A stretch of 64,000 bases of DNA from Mortierella sp. BCC40632. Taxonomy: Eukaryota; Mortierellomycota; Mortierellomycetes; Mortierellales; Mortierellaceae. A program made the position numbers and the translations under genes. The stretch spans positions 1,045,501 through 1,109,500 of the forward strand of contig WAEK01000017.1 of assembly GCA_011634665.1 (NCBI GenBank), given 5' to 3'. The notes below the pieces were generated by a model. That model was not told the origin of the DNA. It was given only the letters and a program-made list of their open reading frames with translations, and searched no databases. This document shows, piece by piece, positions 55,701-64,000 of this stretch (position 1 is its first letter; every line of letters starts with the position of its first letter).

Positions 55701-57071
55701 GGACAAGCTTAAAACTCGGCTTTGTTTGTCCCTTGACCGGTCGTTTCGTAGATCTAGGTCCACGCCATGTCGGCCCAGCGTCTTCATTTCGCTGTTCATC
55801 AGCAAGCAAAAATGAAAAGGGCGCTCTAGGCAATGGTTCTAAACCTAGATGACATTTTTTTTAAAAAAAAAAAAAATAGTGGACAAGTACCATTAGATAT
55901 GAATCCCTGCAGCGTCGTAGGACTAAGGAGTCAAGTATTGAAAAAAAAAAAATACTCAGTCTTACTTACTTCGTGCTTTAGACTTTTCTTGCCTGATCTG
56001 AAAGTTGAGTCTGGAAAGCTCCTCGGGGAATCTCTTTGCGGCAGCCAAGACTAGGTCCAACAGGCTACTCGTCTCGGAAGGCGTGGCTAGGAGCTTGAGA
56101 GGCGTCTCTTCCGCGTCGAGAAAGATCTTGGCCGCGGCATCAAATTTATGTGGATCTGCATCGTGGCTAGCCGTGTATCCCGCCAGCAGCGCACTTGCAG
56201 TCCTTTGGTCTGCTGGTGAGCGGTTCCACAGCTTCACAAGAATATTCTGGTTCTTGGTGATACCAAATCCTTTGAGGTTGTCGCAATAATCATTACCTGA
56301 AGTAATGGCAATCGTCTGCCACACCCTAAAGTCAGGAACCCCTAGTTTCTCTAGGGCTTGGTCGTCGATTGTATAAAGATAGAATGTGGACCTGTTGCTG
56401 TAGTCTTGCCTGAGTACATGGACGTTAGGGATGAACAGCATGTCACTATCAGTGGTCGCGACATAGATCCGTTGGCTGCTCTCCATTGCTTCATGTCTAA
56501 TACAGTTGTCGGCCTCGCCAGAGCAGACGTGAGCATGACGACCAAGAGCAACAAGGTCTTTGGCCAGCCTGTGTCGCGTGTCCATGCTGATCTCCATTGC
56601 ACCTCTCCAGGACACCATCATTTTCTTGAACGCCCGGAGTAGCCGTCGGCGCAAGTTGCGCGCCGAGCGAAGGCCGCCTTCGGGGTACTCTTGTCCAGGC
56701 TGGATTGCCGCATTGAATGCGGATAGTGAGCTGGAGCACTGGCGACGGCTATCCTCCTCTCTCTTGGAGCGATATTTCCGGGCGACGGCCTTTTCGCTGG
56801 TGGGGAATCCGTCGATGTGTATTATCGCATCCCTTGAGAAAACGAGATCCAGCTTCTTATTGAGCGCCTTGGCGACCCAACCTGGTTCTTTGTCTGGCTT
56901 CTTGCCTCTTGAAGGCGAGCGCGGTGTGTGGAACCAAAATAGAATGGCAAGGATGTAGTGAAAAAACAAGGAGAAGAGGTCGATATGAACAGATGGGAAC
57001 TCTTTCGGATCTACAGAAGATCGTGGGATGCCTGCGTCCGTAACTTTTTTCCAGGCCTGTTTAACTCCCAT
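52794..57071 (-). CDS. XPG/FEN1-like nuclease fused to Fanzor RNA-guided nuclease
   Basis: Four exons: 55970-57071, 54659-55844, 53121-54590 and 52794-53036 (4,001 nt). Phase works throughout except for one missing base near 55391 (GGCAAGGTATC where an extra G would give KGIKRG), so about 1,333 residues. Residues 1-about 300 are an XPG/FEN1 nuclease: MGVKQAW, VHID (D31), IHIDGFP (D87), GEADNC (E186, D188), ATTDSDML (D208, D210), SGNDYCDNLKGFG (D261, helix-2-turn-helix). About 370-760 is linker, with acidic and Lys-rich parts. The Fanzor core: RuvC-I VVIGVDPG (Asp about 1066), RuvC-II LVDEFKTS (Glu about 1266) with CCLCG, and RuvC-III GRDRDINGAHNM (Asp about 1304). The second zinc-finger Cys pair is reduced to one Cys. 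All catalytic acids of both folds are present. The single frameshift could be an assembly error or early decay. Confidence 0.85.
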
Positions 57072-57625
57072 GGTCAGAAGTGAATAAAAGTGAACTTTCG
57101 AAGATGTGAGGAAACGTGCCAGAGAAGTGGATAGAAAGTCGAAAAAAAAAAAAAAAAAAAAAAAAAAGATAAAAAAAAGGACATCGGGAGCTCGAGGTAT
57201 CAAAGCCAAATTCCGCCCCATCCACTCTCTTGCACTCTCTTACGCATCAGTGTCTATCCCGTGCTTTAGCGATTCATCAGATACTTTCATCAAAAAAAGT
57301 CGTTTGTCCTCTCTCTTTATTAATGGTGACCGAGTGAATCTTCAGCCATAGCAAGCAAAGCGAGCGACGGCTGTTAGCACAATACAATTATTAATAAATT
57401 CCGCACGGACCACAGGTGTGATCTCAGATGAGTGAGTAGACCCATTGGTTCCATGATGGTGCATTCTACCTAATGCCGGCTAGATTCTGATGGTAGATGT
57501 CAGCACGTAGTTTGATCTGCTAGTTTCTGACCATAGAGAACGAGGGGTTGTGGTTTAAAAGACTTTCGAGAAAAAGGCTGGAAACCTCCAAAATTTTTAA
57601 GTTAAATGGCATTTTTGCCTGGCTA
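57072..57625. other. 5' non-coding part of XPG-Fanzor element
   Basis: About 550 bp between the start codon and right TIR, with a poly(A) tract (57140-57168). It presumably holds the promoter on the minus strand. No other ORF. Confidence 0.5.
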
Positions 57626-57640
57626 ACGGTTTAAGGGATA
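57626..57640 (-). repeat. Right TIR of XPG-Fanzor element
   Basis: ACGGTTTAAGGGATA, the exact inverse of the left terminus; followed by TACATT. Confidence 0.9.
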
Positions 57641-57709
57641 TACATTCTTCCTCACCCCTACCCTCCGAAACCCCCTTTTTTTTTTTTTTTTTTTTTTTTT
57701 TTGTTTTGT

Positions 57710-58738
57710 TTAAAACGGCAACGCAGACTCGGTTTTGGTTGTACCATCATCAAACCCTTGTTCGACAACGACCGATTGAAGATCAAGAGACTTCCACTCG
57801 TTTTCGGCCGGATCCTCCTCCGTATTCTCGAGTGTGAATGGAGAAGTGAAGGATGAGTTCACGAATCCTGTATCGACATCAGGATCCTCAGAATCGTCTC
57901 TGGGACTCTCTAATGCATCTCGCGGGTTGGGCTCCACAGACACGCCTTTCATGCTGCTTTGACTGCTTTGATCTCGAATATCCGTCTCGGTTGCTTCATG
58001 AATAGACTCTTCAGACGTGTCGAGCGACATGACAGGGATGGAGGATCGAGGATTTCGTTTGAGATCACTGTAGAGTTGATCCTGATATCTTTTCTGTTCG
58101 AGAGAGGCCACTGCCAAGGTAGGTCGGACCCAATTCGAGCCTCCTGAGAGCGATGGTGGTAGTTGGAACCAACCATAAAAGAAGGAGCTTTTTGGGGCAT
58201 CAGAAGAGCTGACAGAAGGGTTGTTCAGCTTGATGGTCGAGTTGTTCCTGCTTTGACCACGATCTTGGTTCAGAGGCTTCATTTCAACAATGACGGGGTT
58301 TTTGCCTTTGTCGTAGTAGATGGCATTTACGCGTGGATTCATTGGAATTGGCATTGGGGGTTCTATTGAATCATCGAACGGCAGTGAGTTTGACACAGGA
58401 GATAGAGAAGAGGAGGACACGCTTGAGCGGGCAGATGGGGCGGCTGGCATCACGACTGCGCTGTTCTGGGAGCGGATGTGCTCGGAGGGGTTGGACTCTC
58501 TATCGACAGAGTATCTCCGAGCTGAATGTTGTTGTGACGGGAGCGGGATCGAAATCTGCGTGGGGTCATGATGAAGTGCTGGAGGGATTGCTGGGAGTGC
58601 GAGAGGATCACTGTTGTGGTCTGCAACATCGATATCCAGGATTTTTAGTGGGTGATCATTCATGGTGTTTATACTGCTGTTGGATTGACTGTTGCTGTCC
58701 AAATCTACAGCGGAATCATGGGCTCCTCTCGATGGCAT
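57710..58738 (-). CDS. Hypothetical Ser-rich protein
   Basis: Single-exon ORF of 342 residues. It is hydrophilic and Ser/Pro/Asp-rich. A conserved-looking centre (PMNPRVNAIYYDKGKNPVIV, SFFYGWFQLPPSLSGGSNWV) differs from the low-complexity flanks. No signal peptide, membrane segment or catalytic motif. Long uninterrupted frame and a clean start support it as real. It lies 69 bp beyond the right TIR of the XPG-Fanzor element; a poly(T) tract (57677-57702) follows its stop on the minus strand. Confidence 0.65.
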   Translation of the reverse strand: MPSRGAHDSAVDLDSNSQSNSSINTMNDHPLKILDIDVADHNSDPLALPAIPPALHHDPTQISIPLPSQQHSARRYSVDRESNPSEHIRSQNSAVVMPAAPSARSSVSSSSLSPVSNSLPFDDSIEPPMPIPMNPRVNAIYYDKGKNPVIVEMKPLNQDRGQSRNNSTIKLNNPSVSSSDAPKSSFFYGWFQLPPSLSGGSNWVRPTLAVASLEQKRYQDQLYSDLKRNPRSSIPVMSLDTSEESIHEATETDIRDQSSQSSMKGVSVEPNPRDALESPRDDSEDPDVDTGFVNSSFTSPFTLENTEEDPAENEWKSLDLQSVVVEQGFDDGTTKTESALPF

Positions 58739-60687
58739 ATTTGAGTTTATTTTGTGAATGAAAATTTTTTAAAAAAAAATTGAAAGCTGTAGAGGTGAGA
58801 GCAGGGAAGAGTCTTTTAAATGTGCGCTGAGAAAAAAGAAAAAGAAAAAGAGAAAGAAAAACTGTGCGCTTCACTCTGTGCGATGACGGTGTTACAGTCG
58901 ACCCTCTGACTGAGCCGACCGTTTACGCAACTGGGCGAAGTGAGACTCAGAGAGCCCTCTTTCCCACTCGGATCTGCATAGCTGAGCTGAGACAAAGGCT
59001 ATCCAATTGTAAGTCGTCAAAAAGTGCTCATCTGGCATTGTTGTCTGAGGTCTGAAATCAGTGAGTGGCCGCCGTGTCTTATGCAGAGATGGTGCCTTTT
59101 GGGATGACCCGTACGGTTCATTTTTCCACCTACCATGAGGTATGCTATGCGGTAATACCCAATATAGCTCCAAGGAATCTGGTTCAGTGAAGCGATACGC
59201 GAAGCCTACGAGTTCCTGGATGTGCTCCACTTTCATGCGCCGAGTTCTGCATCTTGAGCGGCTCGCGACAAAGAGGGGCACCCATTCTTCGACCAGCAGT
59301 CAGTGGCAGGCGTTTTGGAATGGAGGGTATGAAATATTTGATCTGACATGTCTCGGTGGTTTCCAGAGTCTGCTGTCAAATGGGCAAGTACCTTCTCGCC
59401 TAGTCTCTACTACAAATCAGGCTCGCTTGTTGAACGCAAACCCGTGTAGAGCGAGTGCTTCAGAAGGACTCCACGTTACTACGAAATGAATGAGCAACTC
59501 ACGCAAGCAATGCCATCTATGTCTTGTTGATGTTGTATTTCCTACTGTCAGCTTGATGGGAGGTGCATTCTAGGACGGCCCAAGTATCATAAAGTCGACA
59601 TGAACGCCATAATCGGGGCAGTGAAAGTCAAATACAGTTCTATCCAACCATCGCTTGCGTCTGACTGGAGTATGGACAGTCACTTTTAGTAACGTTTGGC
59701 AGACTTTGACCATTTCCTCTAGATCCGAGACTTGAAGTATTATAGCTCTTTTGTACTATTGGTGTAATAATTTTTGCAGGAGTCCATTTGACGGCAAACT
59801 CGACAATTTCAGTCGCTGTCTATTGAGTGTCATATGTAACCATGAAGTTCTTGGATGAGTATTCAGAGTCGTGGACTCTTTGTCATCAATAAATAGTAAA
59901 GCCAGAGCATTGCTAACAGGAGACGAGCTCGGAGATGCTCGAGCCATGCTGTGCTTTTTTTTTTTTTTTTTTTGGCATGGAGCCCATGCGTTTCATTCTT
60001 GACCCGCAGAAAATGCAGGCGCTATCTTCGATGACATTCCACAAGATTGCTAGGTGGTCTGATAAGCGCAAAATCCATTCCATTAGTATGCCAGCCTCTG
60101 GACAAACGCAGAGTCCCTCAAGCATAGCAGCTTGCCTGAGGATTTGAAGGCATAAACCCATGCTTTTCCATCCGTGATCTACGAAATTGCACAGGACAGC
60201 ATTCTCGTTTGTATAGTTGGAAGAAGAAAGAGAACTAGGGAGGAGAAGCTCTGGATTAGCTTTTATTGCGCCCTCTTACTTTGAGTAGCACTTTGTCCAA
60301 TCTTCCTTTTGTGTGAATACGTAACGCGCCAAGCTTGACCCACGACTCGACTCGATTGAGCGGTTTTAATTCCATTGATTTGTCTCTTTGCCAACTTTGT
60401 CCAGAGCGAGATACTTTTGCCGTAAACCGAGCTGTAGCAATATCGAGCTCGTCCCCCCAGCAAAGTGGACGCATAGCTACCCGGTTTGCTCATTAAGGTC
60501 TTGTTTACACAGCTGAAAACTTGTCAGACCGTAGCCTATCAAGTGTCGTGCCTTACTTCTCGCCCATTCTGCAGTGCTCTCCTTTTTTTGTCGTTCCCCC
60601 AGAGATTCACCTCTTGTGATCGTCTTCCAGAACTTTCTAGGCAACACAATCTGCACAGCTCTCTTTCGGTGCTCTTTGTCTTGGAAG
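58739..60687. other. Region without a supportable gene (possible gene remnants)
   Basis: Minus-strand ORFs at 58892-59281, 59756-59947, 59913-60161 and 60256-60493 encode protein-like but unplaceable segments (for example LVGFAYRFTEPDSLELYWVL, GDELDIATARFTAK). I could not join them with proper splice sites. They may be relics of a decayed gene. Confidence 0.4.
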
Positions 60688-61005
60688 TCAGGCATAAGGC
60701 GGTGGGACTTGTAGTGGCACTACCCTCTGCGATGACCTATTTGATAGGTGACTCTGTGGCGAGGAGACAATAGAAACGGGGATAACTGTGAAGGTCACTT
60801 TGTCTTCGTCTGGGACCGTGACCTCGCATGTGTTGAGTGAAAAGCTTACGAGGATTGTTGAGTTTGGTTTGGAGTAGAAAAAGACTGCTGTTTGGGCTGG
60901 TGCGCGTATATTAAGAGAAGGCCTCCTTGGTAGACGGTTAGCGGACTCGCTCGCAATGGATGTGGCCGGTAAAAGGAAAAGGGAAAAGGAGAGAGCAAGA
61001 CACAT
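60688..61005 (-). CDS. Possible small secreted protein
   Basis: 105 residues starting MCLALSFSLFLLPATSIASES, a plausible signal peptide with cleavage after ASES or nearby. A beta-rich segment follows (TAVFFYSKPNSTILVSFSLNT, KVTFTVIPVSIV). No Cys-rich pattern. It may continue into further exons on the minus side. Unrecognised; weak evidence. Confidence 0.35.
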   Translation of the reverse strand: MCLALSFSLFLLPATSIASESANRLPRRPSLNIRAPAQTAVFFYSKPNSTILVSFSLNTCEVTVPDEDKVTFTVIPVSIVSSPQSHLSNRSSQRVVPLQVPPPYA

Positions 61006-61308
61006 CGTAACTGCTATTTTTTTTCCTTTTCTTTTCTTTTTGCATCATAGACACTCGGAGCCAGGTTGTCATGACCACACGAGTTCATCGTAAGATTTGC
61101 ATAGAGGTGGAATGGAGCCTGAAGGAGGCGTTCACTAGTCCAGAGACGCGTCACAAAGTCGCCGAGCGAAGGCCACAAGAAATTCAGGTCGAGTGAGGCG
61201 GTCGTCCTTCTCTTCTTCCCTTCCTTCCTTCTCGACCCATCTCCTCATTCCTTAATCCATCCTAATTCCTCGAGCCGTAATTAGGGGTCACTAGACAGGA
61301 TAGTCACA
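61006..61308. other. Divergent upstream region
   Basis: About 300 bp between the possible secreted protein and the Arb1-like gene; CT-rich at 61205-61245. No gene. Confidence 0.5.
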
Positions 61309-63491
61309 ATGGATCCAGACTTCTCCAACCTGGACGAGGGAGCTCTTGAGTAAGCTCATTGTTGGTAGAGTAGTGGCCGGCCTGCTGTTCAGTCATTGTA
61401 CCTCTGGCCTCATTGTTCGAGTCCAGACTAAGGAGGCAAGGGGTTTAGGGTATTAACTCACAGCATTTGAATTTCATTCCTCTGAACTAGCGAGCTGAGG
61501 CAAACGCTCATTCATCAGATTATGAACTTGAGCATTAACCAGGATACAAGTGATGAAGAAGACGACAGTGACGACTTTGACGACAATGAGTCTATTGGTA
61601 GTTTAAAAGGTCTTTCGTTTGCTGCGGACGAGGACGAACTCAGCGAGTCCCAGGATGAGATCACGAGCGACCAGGACTGCGAAGAAGACGATATAATAGT
61701 CGTTGCTGAACCAGAGGATCTATCTGACCTCGAGAGCGACGGAATTGGTGGCGCTGACAGCGACGATGAAAGCAACCCACAGGAAGAGAGCAGCCAGCCG
61801 CCAGATGAGCCTATCGAAAAGCAACAAGCAGAGGATAGGACTCACAGGGCCTCAAGTGTGCGCTTTGCCGATGAAGTCAAGAGCAATGGTGGTCACCCAG
61901 TCAAGACCGTTCTATCACCAACAGCAGCCATTGATCAAGCATCAAAATCAATACCACAACTGCAGGAGCATTTTCACGAAGGACCACACACCGAGGATGC
62001 TACTTCTCCAGCCAATGAAGATGTTGTTTCTCCAGCCAATGAAGATGTTGTTTCTCAAGCCAATGAAGATGGTATTTCTCCAGTCAATGAAGATACTACT
62101 CTTCCAGTCAAAGAGGATACTCCAGGTATTGTTTCCCCCTATTGTCCTTTTGATTTTAACTACTCCTACCAAAGGCTCCGATATTAACAGAAGCTGGCTG
62201 TCATCTCCTTCTATATTCCTCTGTCTAGTATGTCCAGATCCAGCCATAGACGTTACAGGAGAGATCTCTGCATCCACAACGACAAAAAAGAAAAAGAAAA
62301 AGAAAAAGAAGACAGAGAAAGGCTTTCCTGCTGCCGAGAATGATGACTTTGACGAAGTTCCTACGCCGGAGCTGTTTGCTCCTGAAGGAATTTATGATCC
62401 GTACGTGAAGACTGCTTGTAGTCAGAACAACACTTAGATATGCCAAAGTGGCATGGTTGTCCTCTAGCCCTGTATTTTAACCAAGGTTTATTTTCTCCGC
62501 TCATTTACTACACTCCCGTCCGCTTGATAGAAAATTGCCTGTGGATGATAGATTCCGATCAGCAATGGAGAGTTTCCGCAAGGAGCGTGTGTTTAATTCA
62601 CTGACGTCACGTCTCTTGGCAACCTACTTCAGTCATGGAGGCATGGATGAGAGTATACAGGGACGCGAAGACATCGCCCTGGACATTGATATTCCTTATG
62701 TGAACGAGACTTTCCTATCGACCTATATGTTTGGTCGATCTGGATGGTATGACCCAATCGACTTTGAGCTGGCTCCGAAATTAGTGATTGCATTTATCAA
62801 GTATCTCTTGGCCAAGCGCGTCCTTCCAGAATACAGAAAGGAGCTTTTGGACTCTCTCGCTCTATCGTTTGAGGTGAAGCGACAGGCGCCGAGATGTCGA
62901 CGGTTCAATTCTTTGATGCCAGACTGGGTCAGTGGATCCCTTTCGGCCTTGCTCTTGCAGGATTATGAGTTCGAAAAAGTCTCTGAAGAGAATATCACAT
63001 GCTTGGAAAAGGAGCTTGGCTCTGAGGTCACAACAGCCAAGAAGTGCGGAAGAACTATCGAGGTCTCAAGAAAGAGAGGTTTGGCAAGGGTCGTTGAAAT
63101 CAAGCAGGCGGGGCAGGCACCACTGCCTTCCAACATGTCAAATGGCGCCAATGCCAATAGATCCCGCACGATTGCCAAGGTCCGCCTGACAGAGTTTATC
63201 CTTGGGAATAGCGTAGACGACCAAGACGATCTAACGGACGTTTGGAGCGACTGGTACATTTATCTCGGAAGTGAAGCGGCAGCACAATTGGAACCGGGCG
63301 TAGTTCTTTACGGTAACTTTTATAGAGTCACCATCAAGAACACACCCGATAGTCAGGAAAGCAATGAACAGGACAAGGAGCCAAGAGGCCAAAAGGAACT
63401 GGAGCACCCTGTCGTCGTGACTTTTGCAAGGCCCTGTATGGCTTACCCAGCGTGCTATAGAGAAGAGGATGCTTACGAGTCGGATGACTAG
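61309..63491 (+). CDS. ARB1: Arb1-like protein (Argonaute siRNA chaperone subunit)
   Basis: Four exons: 61309-61349, 61491-62125, 62229-62400 and 62531-63491 (1,809 nt, 602 residues, all in phase). In S. pombe, Arb1 with Arb2 binds Argonaute and holds duplex siRNA during heterochromatic silencing. The N-terminal about 220 residues are acidic (DEEDDSDDFDDNES) and include a 24-nt tandem repeat (SPANEDVV-like). A Lys run (about residues 243-255) precedes the conserved region: FRKERVFNSLTSRLLATYF, YDPIDFELAPKLVIAFIKYL, VLPEYRKELLDSL. The pattern of a YLL helix followed by a (C/L)PEY motif is what I recall of Arb1. Assignment is by remembered motif, so moderate. Confidence 0.6.
62008..62112 (+). 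repeat. 24-bp coding minisatellite in the Arb1-like gene
   Basis: Four to five units of TCTCCAGCCAATGAAGATG-type sequence, encoding variants of SPANEDVV. Unit length keeps the frame; later units are diverged (PVNED, PVKED). Confidence 0.9.
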
Positions 63492-63790
63492 TTGCTGTCA
63501 AAAGGGCAAGTACTAGTTGTGCCAACATAGGCGCTCTCTGCTTTTTCAATCCACCAACTACGATTGATAGTCAACCCTCCGGAATTTCAGTTTGATCGTT
63601 AGCAACTTTTATGAAGGAGGACAGGCACAAGATTACTTTCGGCCTCTCTATCATAGTCTTAGTGTACTATACCGCTTCTTGATTTAGGTGTAAAGCCTTT
63701 TTCGCAGTTCAAAAATGGTCTTCAGATGATGTTTATTGATTTGATATGATAGTGTTACATGACAGAGCGATTTCAATGATGTGGATCTAA
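63492..63790. other. Convergent 3' flanks
   Basis: About 300 bp between the Arb1-like and ATP-citrate lyase stop codons; no gene seen. Confidence 0.6.
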
Positions 63791-64000
63791 TTAAGCCTTC
63801 TTGTTAATCGAGTCCAGAGAGACTGCAGTGCGTCCGAGCTCGTTACCAGGAGTCAAGTACGAGATATCATCCCAAGGATGTCTGTAGAGACCCTGCTTCA
63901 GACGCTTCTGATCCAAGTAGTGTCCAATGAATCCGATGGAGCGACCCAACACGAAGAGTCCGTTGAGAGTTCCAATCTTGATGTACTCCTCTGCCTCGTC
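63791..64000 (-). CDS. ACLY: ATP-citrate lyase, C-terminal end (continues beyond right edge)
   Basis: The minus strand encodes the last about 69 residues, ending at TAA (63793-63791). The sequence [20 protein letters not shown] and [20 protein letters not shown] is almost the same as the C-terminal citrate-synthase-like region of ATP-citrate lyase, which makes cytosolic acetyl-CoA from citrate. The fungal tail ([20 protein letters not shown]) differs from the animal one. The rest of the gene lies outside the window. Confidence 0.95.
   Translation of the reverse strand, partial: DEAEEYIKIGTLNGLFVLGRSIGFIGHYLDQKRLKQGLYRHPWDDISYLTPGNELGRTAVSLDSINKKA

Larger units (their letters stand above)
52593..57640 (-). 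mobile_element. Complete 5,048-bp XPG-Fanzor transposon with 15-bp TIRs
   Basis: The left end reads TATCCCTTAAACCGT (52593-52607); the right end is its exact reverse complement (57626-57640), 15/15 bases. If TA is the target-site duplication, the element proper starts TCCC. Subterminal palindromes mirror each other: GGCAAATTTGCC at 52619-52630 and GGCATTTTTGCC at 57608-57619. The only gene inside is the XPG-Fanzor gene (52794-57071); no DDE transposase is present. Mobility would need either the encoded nucleases or a transposase supplied elsewhere. Confidence 0.85.

Noticed and set aside
55970..57071. XPG domain as the host FEN1, EXO1 or GEN1 gene
   Set aside because: It lies inside the TIRs, its sequence is far from host FEN1 (for example GEAD instead of EAE), and it splices in phase to the Fanzor part.
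1..64000. tRNA, 5S rRNA or mitochondrial insertions
   Set aside because: No sequence with both A- and B-box plus a cloverleaf was found by eye; a tRNAscan run would be needed to be certain.

Overview
This window is nuclear DNA from an intron-rich filamentous fungus. Predicted proteins include fungal families (a PMT2-class O-mannosyltransferase, an Arb1-like protein, a MOT1-type transporter and large F-box/LRR proteins). Introns are short with GTAAGT/GTATGT donors and CTAAC branch sites. A cytosolic-type ATP-citrate lyase, Fanzor-bearing transposons and long poly(A)/poly(T) tracts suggest an early-diverging Mucoromycota-type fungus, possibly Mortierella-like. That placement is inference. No rRNA, tRNA or CRISPR array was recognised.

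Layout. 1-2912 (-): PMT2-class protein O-mannosyltransferase, running off the left edge. 4150-6212 (-): phosphoglycerate kinase. 6798-~9030 (-): an unidentified gene with an intron holding 782 nt without any AG on its strand. 9.65-14.1 kb: long non-coding stretch with a (CT)29 tract. 14.1-21.2 kb (+): an intact Tc1/mariner-type transposase followed by a decayed Fanzor (eukaryotic TnpB-like RNA-guided nuclease) gene. 21.19-21.50, 26.45-26.59 and 27.48-27.93 kb: six copies of a 147-bp TA-inserting MITE, one nested inside another. 23170-26035 (+): peroxisomal-type long-chain acyl-CoA synthetase. 26.6-27.3 kb (-): a second Fanzor relic. 28.0-30.0 and 31.1-33.8 kb (-): two F-box proteins. 34860-38230 (+): ubiquitin-specific protease. 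39073-40077 (-) and 40422-42905 (+): a divergent UXT/ABC1-kinase pair. 44599-47155 (-): UBE2Z-like E2 with a second, inactive UBC domain. 48909-50442 (+): MOT1-type molybdate transporter. 52593-57640: a complete 5,048-bp element with 15-bp perfect terminal inverted repeats. It carries one four-exon gene (-) joining an XPG/FEN1-type flap nuclease to a Fanzor RuvC nuclease. 57710-58738 (-): Ser-rich hypothetical. 61309-63491 (+): Arb1-like protein. 63791-64000 (-): C-terminus of ATP-citrate lyase, running off the right edge.

The strongest discovery candidate is the XPG-Fanzor element at 52.6-57.6 kb. Catalytic acidic residues of both nuclease folds are present, its ends are precisely definable, and two hairpins at the stop codon are a candidate guide-RNA scaffold. 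It encodes no transposase. The decayed Fanzor at 15.9-21.1 kb has a comparable GGAGC/GCTCC hairpin at its stop codon. Host genes were placed by splicing exons by eye, using GT-AG sites, phase and family conservation; no alignment or transcript data were available.
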